This document shows positions 16,480-26,487 of a stretch of 64,000 nucleotides of DNA, piece by piece (position 1 is the first letter of the stretch; each line of letters starts with the position of its first letter). The DNA lies in the NCBI RefSeq assembly GCF_028747785.1, contig NZ_CP118158.1, forward strand, positions 2,108,001 to 2,172,000, in the 5' to 3' direction. The DNA comes from Halosimplex aquaticum (GTDB lineage Archaea; Halobacteriota; Halobacteria; Halobacteriales; Haloarculaceae). The notes beneath the pieces were generated by a model that made no database searches, was not told where the DNA came from, and worked only from the letters and a program-made list of their open reading frames with translations. A program made the position numbers and the translations under genes.

Positions 16480-17532
16480 AACGATTAGCACACCAAAGAG
16501 CAGGGTGAACGCTGAGGTGGATGAGTTCAGCGACCCTGCAAGATGATCCTTCGGTAGAGTCGTTCTTCAATGTCGTGGAGACAGAGACGCTAGCGCTGTT
16601 CGAGCACCTCTCCTTCGAATTTCTCGAAGAGTTTGACGTGTTCGCCCCGGCGCAGACGGGGCGAACACGAGACCACGAACCACCAGAGCTGATGCGTGGC
16701 TTTCTCCACTGCTACTACAAAGATATCTACGGCATCCGCCCCGTCGAACGAGAGCTTCGGAACACGGTCGTCTGGTTGAGCTGTGGCTTCGATCGACCGC
16801 CGTCGAGAGACGCGGTCGATCGCTTCCTCACCGACCTCGAACACGTCGCTAACGAGGTGTTCGATCACCTCGTCGAGCAGGCCGCCCGCCGCGGCCTGCT
16901 CGACTTGACCTACTGTATCGATTCGACCGACGTGAGGGCGATGCCAGCCGACCCAGATGCGTCAAAGTGCTACGATCCAACCAAGGACGAGTACTACTAC
17001 GGCTACGGCTGTACAATCGTCTCGACCGGGCAAAAGATACCGATCGCAGCGGAGTTCACCGAGAGCAAACAAGCACCAGAAGAGACGGCGATGCGCGTCA
17101 CCCGTGACGCGCTCGCCGTCGAGCAACCGATCTGGATGGTCGGTGACAGCGCCTACGACACGCTCGACTGGCACGACCACCTGCTGGCCGCAGGGGTCGT
17201 GCCAGTCGCTCCGTACAACGCGCGAAACACCGACGACCCGCTCGATATCGAGTACAGGGTCGAAGACCGCATCGAGGAACACAGTGAAGACGTTCAGCTG
17301 AAGCAACCGACGCTAGATGAGACGTACAACCGCCGCACGGGAGTTGAACGAACCAACGAATCAGTGAAGGACTGCGGCCTCGGGCGCACCCACGCCCGAG
17401 GCCGCGTCCACGCACGAGCGCAGGTGTTCCTCGCGCTGTGCCTTCGCCTTGTCATCGCGATCACCAACTACGAACGTGGAGACAATCCGGGAAGCACGAT
17501 CATCACGGTGTGAGAAGAGTTCTATGACACCC
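16469..17532 (+). mobile_element. Insertion sequence with 14-bp perfect terminal inverted repeats
   Basis: The ends are GGGTGTCATAGAAC (16469-16482) and its exact reverse complement (17519-17532), extendable by two more bases (GAG/CTC) outward. One DDE transposase gene fills the element. No direct target duplication is seen, and the two flanks come from unrelated genes (integrase and surface protein), which points to an IS-mediated deletion rather than simple insertion. Confidence 0.9.
16521..17513 (+). CDS. DDE transposase (IS4/IS5-like superfamily)
   Basis: A 330-residue transposase. Candidate catalytic acidic residues lie in CIDSTDVRAMP (about residue 134), MVGDSAYDT (about 212) and GVERTNESVKDCG (about 280). 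The N-terminal half resembles the helical region of haloarchaeal IS transposases. Length and frame are intact, so it may be active. The exact ISfinder family was not assignable by eye. Confidence 0.9.
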   Translation: MSSATLQDDPSVESFFNVVETETLALFEHLSFEFLEEFDVFAPAQTGRTRDHEPPELMRGFLHCYYKDIYGIRPVERELRNTVVWLSCGFDRPPSRDAVDRFLTDLEHVANEVFDHLVEQAARRGLLDLTYCIDSTDVRAMPADPDASKCYDPTKDEYYYGYGCTIVSTGQKIPIAAEFTESKQAPEETAMRVTRDALAVEQPIWMVGDSAYDTLDWHDHLLAAGVVPVAPYNARNTDDPLDIEYRVEDRIEEHSEDVQLKQPTLDETYNRRTGVERTNESVKDCGLGRTHARGRVHARAQVFLALCLRLVIAITNYERGDNPGSTIITV

Positions 17533-20500
17533 TCGACGGTCGCGTTCACCGAGCGGTCGGCTTCGGCCGGGACGCTGACGAGGGCGTAAATCCCGTCCTC
17601 GGTGATCGTCTCCGTGACGACCCCGTCGACCGACTCCGTCTCGTTCGCGACCGTCGTCCATTCGGTACCGTCGTAGCGCCAGAGCTGGACGACAGTGTCG
17701 GTCTGGCCGGCGTCGGTCTGGTTTGCCGTCTCGGTTCCATCGGTCTCACCGGTGTCGACTGCGAATTGTACCTGGATGTCCCCGTCCAGGCTACTCGCGT
17801 TCAGCCCCGGGCTGAGCGCGGTGGCGTCCTCGGGAAGTCCCGGGAGTGACTCCTGAGCGACGTCGTCCAGCGCGACCGATTCATCGGTGAACGTGGTATT
17901 CAGGGTCGGACCGAGCCGGAGCGCGGTCGCGGTCGCACTACCTTCGGTCGCATCGATCGCGAGGCCGGAGTTTTCGGTGACCGTGACGTTTCGGAGCGTC
18001 GCGCTCTCGTTGAGCAGCAGGCCCTCGTCGCCGTTCCCGGAGACGGTGACGTTTTCGAGTGTCGCGCCGAGTCCGCCGTCGACCTGCACACCTGCGCCGC
18101 CGTTGATCAATACGGTCGTATTGGAGACGTAAATCGCGCCACTCGTGTCGGACTCGACGCCGGTGCGGTCGTTTCCGGCGACAACACTGTTCACTACTGT
18201 GGCGACGCCGCCAAAGCTGGCGACAACGCCGGCCTCGGAGTTATCCTGAACGACAGAGCGGTCGAGCGTGACGTTCGTTCCTTCGGTCGCACTCACGCCC
18301 CAGGTGTTCGCCTCGATAGTGGCGTTTTCGACCGAAACGGAGCCGGCCTCGTATCCACGGAGGCCGTACTCGTTGTCAGCCAGCGTAACGTCTCGGAGCG
18401 TCGCGTTCCAGTCGAAGAGTGAGACGCCGACGTCGTTCCCTCGGAACGTCGAATCCGTGATCGTGACGTTCGAGACGTCACCGATCGAGTCGAGGTCGAG
18501 ATCCGACTGGACGCCCGCGTTCCAACCGGTCGCCTCCACGTCGCGGATCGTGACGTTGTCGATCTGCACCTGGTCCGCGCCAGCCGCTTCGTTGTAGACG
18601 AGAATCCCGGCGTCAGCGGAGCCTGGTTCGAGCGTCACATTCGCGGGCGAACCGTCCCCCTCGATGGTGAAGCCGTTCCCGTCGATCGTGACGTCCGCGG
18701 ACTGGATCCAGAGGCAAGACCTGTCGCCCGTCGCCTGGAGGTCCGCGGTCAGTTCGTATCTACCGGGCTCGGTGACGTTCCCGCAGGAGTCGATCTGTCG
18801 GTCGAGAGCGAGTTCCTCGACAGTGACGTTCAAACTCGCCGCACCGTTCAGCAGGACCTCCCGCTCGGCGCTCTCGCCGGTCAGCGTGTAGTTACCCGGT
18901 TCGAACTGCTCGGTGACGCTCTCGTTGGCGGGGACATCAAACGTCCTGTTCTCGACGCCTTCGGCAGATACCGTGACCGTGGCCGCAATGCTGCTCGGGT
19001 TCTGGACCGTGACGTTCTGGCCGTCGACGGAGACGTCGAGGTCGATGGCTTCGACCTCGTCGCTCTCGTCGATCGTGAGGTTGTACGCGGATTCGCCTTC
19101 GACGAGCACCTCGCGGTCGCCGGCTTCGCCGGTCACGGTGTAGTTCCCCGGATCGAGCGACACCGTTTCGGTCGCGTTCGCACCGACTTCGACCGTCTGC
19201 TCCTCGCCGTCGTCGGGAGTCACCGTGACCGTGACGGTGGCGTTACTCGGGTTCTCCAGTGTGAGGGTCTGGTTGTCGACGCTCACGTTCAGATCGATCG
19301 CTTCGGGTTCGTCCGGTTCGGGCGATTCGAGCGTCACCTCGACCTCGGACTGGCCGTTGATCTGCACCGACCGACCTTCGATCGTCTCGGCGGTGAGCGT
19401 GTACGTTCCGGGGTCGAGCCGCTGTTCGACTGTCCAGTCGCCAGGCACCTCGAAGGTCACCTGTCGGCCGTCGTCTGCGGTGGCCGTCACGACCACCCGC
19501 TGGTCGTTCGGATTCTCGACGGTGAGTGTCCGGTTGTCGACGGTCGCCGCGAGGCTCTGGAGTTCGTCGCCGACCGAAATCGTGAGTTCGGACCGGCCGG
19601 CGAGTTCAACGTCGCGGCCGTCCTCGGTCTCGGCGGTGAGCGTGTACGTCCCCGGATCGAGTTCGAGCGTAGTCGACTCGCCGGACGCGAGCGTGACCGT
19701 CTGCAGGTCGCCGGCGCCGCTGGTCACAGTCACGGTGACCGCGACGTCGTTGGGGTTCGCGAGGAAGACCGTCTCGTCGTCGGCCGAGGCGAACAGGCTC
19801 TGGAGGCGGTCCTGGTCTTCCCCGTCCCCGTCATCGTCTTCGCCGTCGGCCTCGTCGGCCTCGGGATCTACGGCGGTCCCCTTCGCGTAGTTGTAGATAG
19901 TCACCTCCTGGGTGACGTTGATCTCGATGGCCGTCTGGACGGTGGTTGCGGCCGCGCGCTCGGTCGACGTCTGGATCTGTTCGATACTGACCGTCTGGCT
20001 CTGCGTGAGTGCGAGCGAGCCCTCACTCGCGCCCCGGGCCGCGGACTGTATCTGCACGACAGACGCGTTCTGGGCCTGCGAGAGCGCGCCGCTGGCCGCG
20101 CTGTCGGCGATGACCTGTATCTGGACGATGTTGATCTGCTGGATCTGGATGACGGTGCCCGACGCCGCGCCGGTGGCCGCGGCCTGGATCTGGCGGACGT
20201 TCGTCACCTGGTACTGGACCGCGGAGCCGACCGCGCCGGCGGCCGCGCCGTACGCCGCCTGCTGGACCTGCACGACCGTAATTGACTGGACCTGCGTGAT
20301 GGTGCCGCTGGCGGCCCCGAGCGCCGCCGCCTGGATCTGGACGACCGTCGCGCCCTGGGACTGCGAGAGCGCACCCTCGGCGGCGCCCATCGACGACTGC
20401 TGGATCTGGGCCACCGTCGCGTTCTGGCTCTGGACGAGCGCCCCCTTGCAGGCGCCGCGTGCCGCCGCCTGAATCTGCGTGATCGTCACCTGCTGGACCT

Positions 20501-21557
20501 GGACGAGCGCACCTTGCGCTGCGCCCATCGCGGACTCCTGGACCTTCTTAGGGTTCGCGCCGCGCTTGCTCTCGACCGCACCGCCCGCGGCCCCGAACGC
20601 CGCCGCCTGCACCTGCGTGACGTTCGCGGTCTGTCGCTGTTCGAGTGATCCGTAGGCGGCGCCCTGTGCCGCTTCCTGGATCTGCGTGACGTTCACCTGT
20701 TGCGTCTGGGTCGTCGCCTGCGCGTCGGCTTCGTCGGTCGTATTCGCGTGTGCCGCGCCGGCCGCGGCGCCGACCGCGGCGAACTGGATCTGCGTGACGT
20801 TCGCCCGCTGGTGCTGGGCCACCGACCCGTGGGCCGCGCCGTACGCGGCCGCCTGTACCTGCGTGACAGTCGCCGACTGCGACATCGCGCCTGCGGCGCT
20901 CGCATACACGCCGGCCTGAACCTGCGTGACGTTCACCTGCTGGGACTGCAGTAGCGCTCCGTGAGCTGCGCCCGTCGTGGCGGCCTGGATCTGCTCGGCC
21001 GACGCGTTCTGGAACTGCGCGGCCGCGCGGAGCGAACTGTTGATGGTCGCGTTGATCTGGGCCTGGGTGATGTCGACGCCTTGTTCCTGCACGATCTGCG
21101 CGCCTTCGCGTGCGCCCGCTCTCGCGGCCGCACGCTGACTCTCGTTGAGCGACTCGTTCACGGAGACGTTCGTCTCCGGCGTCACGCTCGCCAGCGCTTC
21201 CAGTTGGTCGCTGAGGTCGTCGTACGGGACCTCGTCGACTTCCTGTAGCGAGGTTGCTGCTGTCGACTGCTGCTCGGACGTCGGTTGCGTTGATGCGTGT
21301 TCTGTCGGGCCGTCGACGGCCGCCCGGTCTTGTACTGAATCGGCCTGTGTGGCGTCCGCCGCGGCGACTGACGGCGCGAAGACGCTACAGACCATGAGGA
21401 CGACGAGTCCGATCGGGACCGCGTCGTTCACCGCTGCCTCCGGCCGTAATCGCGTCGTCTGCGTTCGCTCGTAACTCGGGATGAAGTGGACTGTCGAATC
21501 ATATGTGAAGGGGAGCCAGCGAGAGAACTCGCTGTGTCTGACGGGCGGACGGTACAC
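17533..21557 (-). CDS. Giant secreted surface protein with 23-residue repeats and beta-helix; C-terminus cut by IS
   Basis: About 1,342 native residues; the frame then runs 56 codons into the IS to a stop at 17361. A hydrophobic export segment at residues 47-67 ends SVAAADA. Residues 161-560 are about 16 repeats of 23 residues combining NVTQIQ-like strands with GAAxGAL-like helices. An acidic linker follows (562-583). Four beta-sandwich-like repeats of about 80-88 residues (each with LDPGTYTLTAE-like) span about 585-925. A right-handed beta-helix region (NosD/CASH-type, ADVTIDGNGFTIEGD onward) extends to about 1,200. Many N-x-T/S sequons are present. The usual C-terminal anchor (e.g. PGF-CTERM) is missing. 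The start is uncertain: GTG 21557 gives a positively charged leader, GTG 21431 a short one. Confidence 0.85.
19878..21077 (-). repeat. Tandem array of about 16 coding repeats of 69 bp (23 residues)
   Basis: Each unit has a strand-like N/T-V-T/V-Q-I/V-Q start, an Ala/Gly-rich helix-like GAAxGA core and a Gln-rich link. Most units are exactly 23 residues. One carries a 13-residue insertion (about residues 270-285), and one replaces the first motif with NPKKVQ. DNA-level divergence between units shows the array is old and not a recent slippage product. Confidence 0.85.
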
Positions 21558-22202
21558 TCAGTCGACAGATAAATCCCTGAGACCGTCGTTTTCGGGGACA
21601 GTTCCGTAAGTTCTAGTTACGCATTCGCTGAGACACGTGGTCGTGACAGGGGCGCCTTACTGCTGCGGTGTCAGCGATAATCCGAACCAACGGGAGCTAT
21701 AGCTACGGAGTCTTACATCGCTCGATTCGAAACTGGGACAACCGGGAGTTACCGCCTATCGGTAGCACGCACTCCAGAGATCTGTTATTGAGTGCGGATT
21801 GAGAAAAGAAGCCGATCGGGGATCAGACGTGGATACCGATCCTGCACAGACGGCGCTCTAGACGAGATCCGTGAGAGAACAACAATGCTGAGGTACTGGT
21901 AGCCCCAGTGGGACCTGACCGCACTGAAGAACAGCTCATGGGATATATGACAGCCCCGCATTCGAAGACAGATTCGACGCAGAGCTTCCAGACGTGAAGA
22001 GCGACCCGTTCCGGATCACGGGACAGACGAAGTCGGTCCGACGGAGCGTACGTCAGTCTGGAAGCGAGGTTCACGGACGGGACGTTCGTGTCAATTAGAC
22101 CTCGCAAAAGAGGACAGACTGGATTGGGTCCGCAGTTGAATGCGCTATCCGCTTCGGAGTGGTTCCCTTCGATACACTGTCGTCAACCACTGGCTGTTAG
22201 TC

Positions 22203-22222
22203 TTCACTCGGTGCAGGGGGTG
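22203..22222 (+). repeat. ORB-like element 1
   Basis: Reads TTCACTCGGTGCAGGGGGTG: the TTCACTCGGTG core followed by a G-string, as in the other elements around orc1. Confidence 0.55.
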
Positions 22223-22335
22223 AACACGGCCGTACAACCAATAGGGGATGGTCTCAGGAATGGGATCGAGAGCGAAGTGTGAACGGGAAAGACCGCATGC
22301 TGCTTGTAAATCTACGCTCGAATCCGTCGAAGACA

Positions 22336-22357
22336 GACACCGGCCACCGAGTGTAAA
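22336..22357 (-). repeat. ORB-like element 2 (inverted)
   Basis: On the minus strand it reads TTTACACTCGGTG, then GCCGGTGTC. It is opposite in orientation to elements 1 and 4. Confidence 0.5.
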
Positions 22358-22423
22358 CGAGATCCGTAGTATTCTAGAGAGCCCGTGTACTGCGTTAGGA
22401 CATCGTTGAGTTAGCCGGGTACA

Positions 22424-22447
22424 GAGACACCAGATACCGAGTGAAAG
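22424..22447 (-). repeat. ORB-like element 3 (inverted)
   Basis: On the minus strand it reads CTTTCACTCGGTATC, then TGGTGTCTC. Same orientation as element 2. Confidence 0.5.
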
Positions 22448-22499
22448 AGTGAAGACACGATCTGTCGCTATGCGCGGAAGTAAAAGCTATTGATGGACG

Positions 22500-22527
22500 G
22501 TTCACTCGTTGTACGGTGTGTGGGTGT
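22500..22527 (+). repeat. ORB-like element 4 next to AT-rich tract
   Basis: Reads GTTCACTCGTTG, then TACGGTGTGTGGGTGT. It is followed at 22,531-22,556 by an A/T-rich stretch (ACTATATAAAATAG) that could serve as the duplex-unwinding element. Confidence 0.5.
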
Positions 22528-22652
22528 AGGAGAGATACTATATAAAATAGTTCAAACCAGATGTTTTGTCCACACACAGTCATTATCGGCGCCTTCACTC
22601 GTCACGAGGTCGATGGATTGATAAGTGGTACGTAAGTGGGTAAAAATATCCC

Positions 22653-23861
22653 ATGACGGATGCAGATCAGAGGGGAAGCATCTTCGAGACGGGGGGAGTT
22701 TTCGCGAATCGGGAACTCCTGCGCGTGGGGCACGTTCCGGAACTCGATCGAATCGTCGGTCGGGACGAGGAAGTGGCTTCTATCGGACAAGCACTCGGAC
22801 CGGCAACAGTGGGGGCTCCCCCCGAAAACACGATCGTCTACGGGAAAACGGGCACCGGAAAGTCACTCGTTACCCGGTGTGTGGCACGAGAGGCTCACAA
22901 GGAAGCCAGGACGAACGACGTCACATTCCAGTACGCCTACGTCGATTGTTCAGACTACCAGACCGAGACGAAAGCAAGTCGGGAGATGGCGCGCCAGTTA
23001 GCGACACATGTCGACGCTGACAGGGACATCCCACGGGTCGGAATCGCCGCTGCTGACTACCGTGACATCACGTGGGACCTCCTCGATGAGTTCGCCGTCG
23101 ATTCGCTTGTCGTCGTTCTCGACGAAATCGATAAACTGGACGACGACGAACTACTGCGGAGCATCTCACGGGCCCGCGAGAGCGGGAAGTCGGAAACTCA
23201 CGTCGGTGCGATCTGTATCAGCAACAAGATCGAATACCGCGAGCGACTGAACGAGCGCATCGACTCCAGCCTGCAGGACAACGAACTGGTGTTCGACCCG
23301 TACGATGCGGACCAGTTGCGTGCGATCCTCGACAACCGCACCGACGCGTTCGAGGACGGGGTGCTCGAACCTGACGTGATCCCGAAAGTCGCCGCACTCG
23401 CAGCCAAGGAGCACGGCGACGCACGGAAAGCGATTGATACGCTCTACGAAGCGGGCCGGCTCGCGGAGAAGCAAGGGACAGGAACAGTCACGGTCGAGCA
23501 CGTCGACGACGCCGTCACACAAGCAGAGGTGAACCGTTTCGAGAAACTCGTGAGCGGGACGACGCCCCACGTGAAGCATATCCTCCACGCGCTCGCACTG
23601 CTGACAGCCGACAATCCAGACCAGGCGGCGTTCCGGACCCATCGAATCTACACCCTCTACGAGACGCTCGTAAAACAGCAAGGCTCGGACCCGCTCTCCG
23701 AGGATCGCGTCTATCGACTGCTAAAAGAACAGTCGTTCCTGGGAATTACAGAATCAAATCATACGGGTGGTGGACAGGGCGAGGGAAGTTACCTCGAACA
23801 CCGCCTCTTGCGAGACCCTGAAATTGTCGTCGAAGCACTCGACATGTCGGAGTCGAACTGA
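22653..23861 (+). CDS. Orc1/Cdc6 replication initiator
   Basis: A 402-residue AAA+ initiator. Walker A is VYGKTGTGKS (about residues 63-72), Walker B VVLDEIDKL (about 149-157), sensor 1 around GAICISNKIEY, and sensor 2 around HGDARKAIDTLYEAG. A C-terminal winged helix (about 300-402) would bind origin DNA. Archaeal Orc1 proteins bind ORB sequences next to their own genes; repeated ORB-like elements flank this one on both sides. Haloarchaea carry several orc1 genes, and this divergent copy may serve a secondary or acquired origin (inference). Confidence 0.93.
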   Translation: MTDADQRGSIFETGGVFANRELLRVGHVPELDRIVGRDEEVASIGQALGPATVGAPPENTIVYGKTGTGKSLVTRCVAREAHKEARTNDVTFQYAYVDCSDYQTETKASREMARQLATHVDADRDIPRVGIAAADYRDITWDLLDEFAVDSLVVVLDEIDKLDDDELLRSISRARESGKSETHVGAICISNKIEYRERLNERIDSSLQDNELVFDPYDADQLRAILDNRTDAFEDGVLEPDVIPKVAALAAKEHGDARKAIDTLYEAGRLAEKQGTGTVTVEHVDDAVTQAEVNRFEKLVSGTTPHVKHILHALALLTADNPDQAAFRTHRIYTLYETLVKQQGSDPLSEDRVYRLLKEQSFLGITESNHTGGGQGEGSYLEHRLLRDPEIVVEALDMSESN

Positions 23862-23876
23862 CTGCAGTCCCGCGGA

Positions 23877-23904
23877 TTTTCACTCGGTGTGAGGGGTGGG
23901 TGTC
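23877..23904 (+). repeat. ORB-like element 5, downstream of orc1
   Basis: Reads TTTTCACTCGGTG, then TGAGGGGTGGGTGTC: the best copy, with full core and G-string, 16 bases after the orc1 stop. Confidence 0.6.
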
Positions 23905-24867
23905 ATGGGGTGGTGAAACTGGTTAGAAGGAGGGACAGACCAATTCAAGGGACTGGTATTGTCTAATCCAACACCACACCACTTTGCGCGTGGTCATCTA
24001 GTAGGGCATAGCTGATCACCCCTACTCAATCCAGAAGGCCCGCTACTGATCTTCAATTTCGCGCAAAACCACTGACAGTACGTAAGGATTGTAGTGGTCA
24101 CTAGGAACACGGACTGTCAGTAGACGACCACGTGAACAGTAATTTCTCGGATCTACAACCCCCTGCGATCGACAGATTTCACACAGTTCGGTCTGAGTTC
24201 CGAAGAATATCGAAATTCAAGGTTAGAGAACCTCCGCTAGTATAGTAGCAATTCCAACGGAATCGTGTCTAGATAGTCGATTGGCCACTGGAGTGGAGGA
24301 CTGGCTCACCCCTGAGATGCTCAGCCGACTGAAATCCCCGGGGAGCGCGGTCGGCGACTAGCCGGCATCGAATATTTATCACAACCCGTAGTTGTTGCAA
24401 CCTTAGCGTAAGAACGTCTCACACGCCAAGGTTTCCGATTTCGGTGGTGCGGCGCAACGAGGTTGTTGACATGTTTGCGTGAGTGCCGCCATCAGTAAAT
24501 TCAACGGGAGAATGGGTCTCTGGATGGTAAGTGGCCGATACTGGTCCACTTCTAGAGCGTCACAAGCGAGGGATTTCCGGCGTGTCTAGGCGCAGCTTGG
24601 GATGTGAAAACGGAACTATAGCGGAGACGGAAGTAGGGTGTATCTGTAAATCCAAGGCGGTACACAGCGGTATACCGTCCGAAGTGGAAATTCCGGGGGT
24701 GTATCTCACAGGGTGGTTCGGAGAAATAGTTGAGAATATCGGAGACTACTTCGGCTGCGTGATTCGATAACCAGCGGATCCGAAAGAGGACGTCGCCGCT
24801 TGTCGAGTCGGAAATCAGCGACCGAAGCGCCAGACGTATCGAGACCGAATTGGCTGCGGTCCTGCGG

Positions 24868-24899
24868 TTTTTCACTCGGTGCGAGGGGTATGGGTCGTC
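24868..24899 (+). repeat. ORB-like element 6
   Basis: Reads TTTTTCACTCGGTG, then CGAGGGGTATGGGTCGTC. It is close to a copy of element 5, about 990 bases further right and just before the glycan cluster. Confidence 0.6.
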
Positions 24900-24958
24900 G
24901 TATCTCGGTGTGTGGCTGTCGTAGCTCTTATGCCACAAGCCATTAGTTACAGATAATA

Positions 24959-26401
24959 ATGGCCATCCGGTGGCGGTACCGCCTCGCGAGCGTCGTCGGG
25001 ACCGTGTTCCTGACAGCGTTCGCGGTGTTAATCGCCAACCACTCTATCATTCAGGACCTGTTCAGTCGGGTCCCGTACTTCGGCCGACCGGCGCCGGCCG
25101 TCTTAGTTGGCGGCGACCTAACCGGCGCGATCTCGACAGTGCTGGTCGTGACGCTGGCGGCGATGTGGCCAGTGTTCAAACCGCGCCCTCGCCGCATTCT
25201 CGACACCTTGCTGTTGACCCAGAAGCGGGTTTTCCTCGCGATGGTCGGCCTCGCGGCACTTGGGTATTACAACTACACCTATCGTCTCCCGCGGTCGACG
25301 CTCATGCTCTTGACGAGTTTCCTGCTCGCCGCGTTACCGGCGTGGATGATCACTATCCGTCGCCGGCCGAGTTCGCAGTCGCGAGCGATTATCATCGGGG
25401 ACGACCCGCAGGCGATGGAGGACCTACTTGCGTCAACGGACTTGCCAGTATTGGGCTTTGTCTCGCCCCCCTCATCATACGTCGCTAACGAGCGACGTCA
25501 AGTGGGCGCTCCGGAGATAGCTGATGGCGGAATGGCAACACAGGGGTTAGGAGAACTCTCTAACCTTGGCGGACTTTCGCGACTTGACGAAGTGTTTGTA
25601 AAATATGATATTGATACTGCGTTATTAGCATTTACTGACACAGATAGAGAGGAATTCTTTGGGACTCTGGCGGAGTGTTATGAACACGGTGTTATAGCAC
25701 AGGTCCATCGCGATTACGCCGACAGTGTCTTGACGGAAGGTGGCGCTGGCGGGGACGTCGTTGAAGTGGATCTCGAACCATGGGACTGGCAGGACCACGT
25801 CGCGAAACGAGCGTTCGATGTCGTTTTTGCACTATCAGCGCTCTCCATATTATTCCCAGCGATAATTTCAATCGCTATTGCAATCAAACTTGACAGTCCT
25901 GGACCGGTATTCTATTCCCAGGAGCGCACTGCTGAGCTTGGAGATACATTTACTGTGTATAAGTTTCGAAGTATGGTACCTAATGCCGAGTCTATGACCG
26001 GCGCGAAATTAAGCGAAGAAGACCGTGGGGGTATCGACCCGCGCGTGACACGGGTAGGACGCGTCCTCCGAAAGACCCACCTTGACGAGATCCCACAATT
26101 GTGGTCGATACTCGCCGGAGACATGAGTGTCGTCGGCCCGCGGCCTGAACGCCCAGAGTTGGACGATGACATCGAAGATAACGTTGGCGAGTGGCGCCGA
26201 CGATGGTTTGTCCGCCCAGGGTTGACTGGATTGGCACAGATAAACGATGCTACAGGGTATAAGCCCGAGCAAAAGCTCCGCTATGATATCGAATACATCC
26301 GGAAACAGTCGTTCTGGTTCGATCTGAAGATCGTGATCCGTCAGCTGTGGCAGATCGGAACGGACGCGGTTGGTTTTCTGAACGAATCATCCCATGAGTG
26401 A
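24959..26401 (+). CDS. Polyprenyl-phosphate sugar-1-phosphate transferase (WbaP/PglC type)
   Basis: A 480-residue membrane enzyme expected to load the first sugar phosphate onto a lipid carrier. About four hydrophobic segments at residues 10-125 are followed by a soluble nucleotide-binding-like segment ([16 protein letters not shown], about 143). The catalytic bacterial-sugar-transferase domain is at about 280-470: [69 protein letters not shown] and [11 protein letters not shown]. All signature motifs are intact. It is the first gene of the glycan cluster, with a TATA-like element about 30 bases upstream. Confidence 0.93.
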   Translation: MAIRWRYRLASVVGTVFLTAFAVLIANHSIIQDLFSRVPYFGRPAPAVLVGGDLTGAISTVLVVTLAAMWPVFKPRPRRILDTLLLTQKRVFLAMVGLAALGYYNYTYRLPRSTLMLLTSFLLAALPAWMITIRRRPSSQSRAIIIGDDPQAMEDLLASTDLPVLGFVSPPSSYVANERRQVGAPEIADGGMATQGLGELSNLGGLSRLDEVFVKYDIDTALLAFTDTDREEFFGTLAECYEHGVIAQVHRDYADSVLTEGGAGGDVVEVDLEPWDWQDHVAKRAFDVVFALSALSILFPAIISIAIAIKLDSPGPVFYSQERTAELGDTFTVYKFRSMVPNAESMTGAKLSEEDRGGIDPRVTRVGRVLRKTHLDEIPQLWSILAGDMSVVGPRPERPELDDDIEDNVGEWRRRWFVRPGLTGLAQINDATGYKPEQKLRYDIEYIRKQSFWFDLKIVIRQLWQIGTDAVGFLNESSHE

Positions 26402-26487
26402 CCAAGATTACTATGGTACTCTGGACAGGACCGTTCTTCATGGAACATCTCGATGGGTTTAATCATCCGTCGGGAATGCAATAAGAT

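Larger units (their letters stand above)
21558..22652. other. Gene-free interval upstream of orc1 (origin-like right half)
   Basis: No convincing gene lies in these 1,095 bases; short frames lack normal composition. The right half (22,203-22,610) carries ORB-like repeats and an AT-rich tract. The left part has stretches that read as fragments of decayed coding sequence (around 21,950-22,085 on +), but I cannot name a parent. Confidence 0.55.
23862..24958. other. Gene-free interval with two ORB-like elements
   Basis: No convincing gene is present in these 1,097 bases; a 79-codon frame at 24,531-24,770 lacks protein-like composition. Its two ends carry ORB-like elements (23,877 and 24,868). 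A TATA-like AATATTTATC at about 24,370 precedes sequence with no intact ORF, possibly a decayed gene. A CTTATG element at about 24,926 is suitably placed for the sugar transferase gene. Confidence 0.55.

Noticed and set aside
16467..17534. Three-base GAG/CTC at the IS ends considered as target duplication
   Set aside because: They are inverted, not direct, so they extend the terminal repeats rather than mark a duplicated target.
19878..21077. CRISPR array suspected from the regular 69-bp periodicity
   Set aside because: The period is in-frame protein repeat; units diverge at DNA level and there are no unique spacers or cas genes.
24531..24770. 79-codon frame in the gap before the glycan cluster
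   Set aside because: No recognisable motif, no promoter, and the region around it is non-coding in character.
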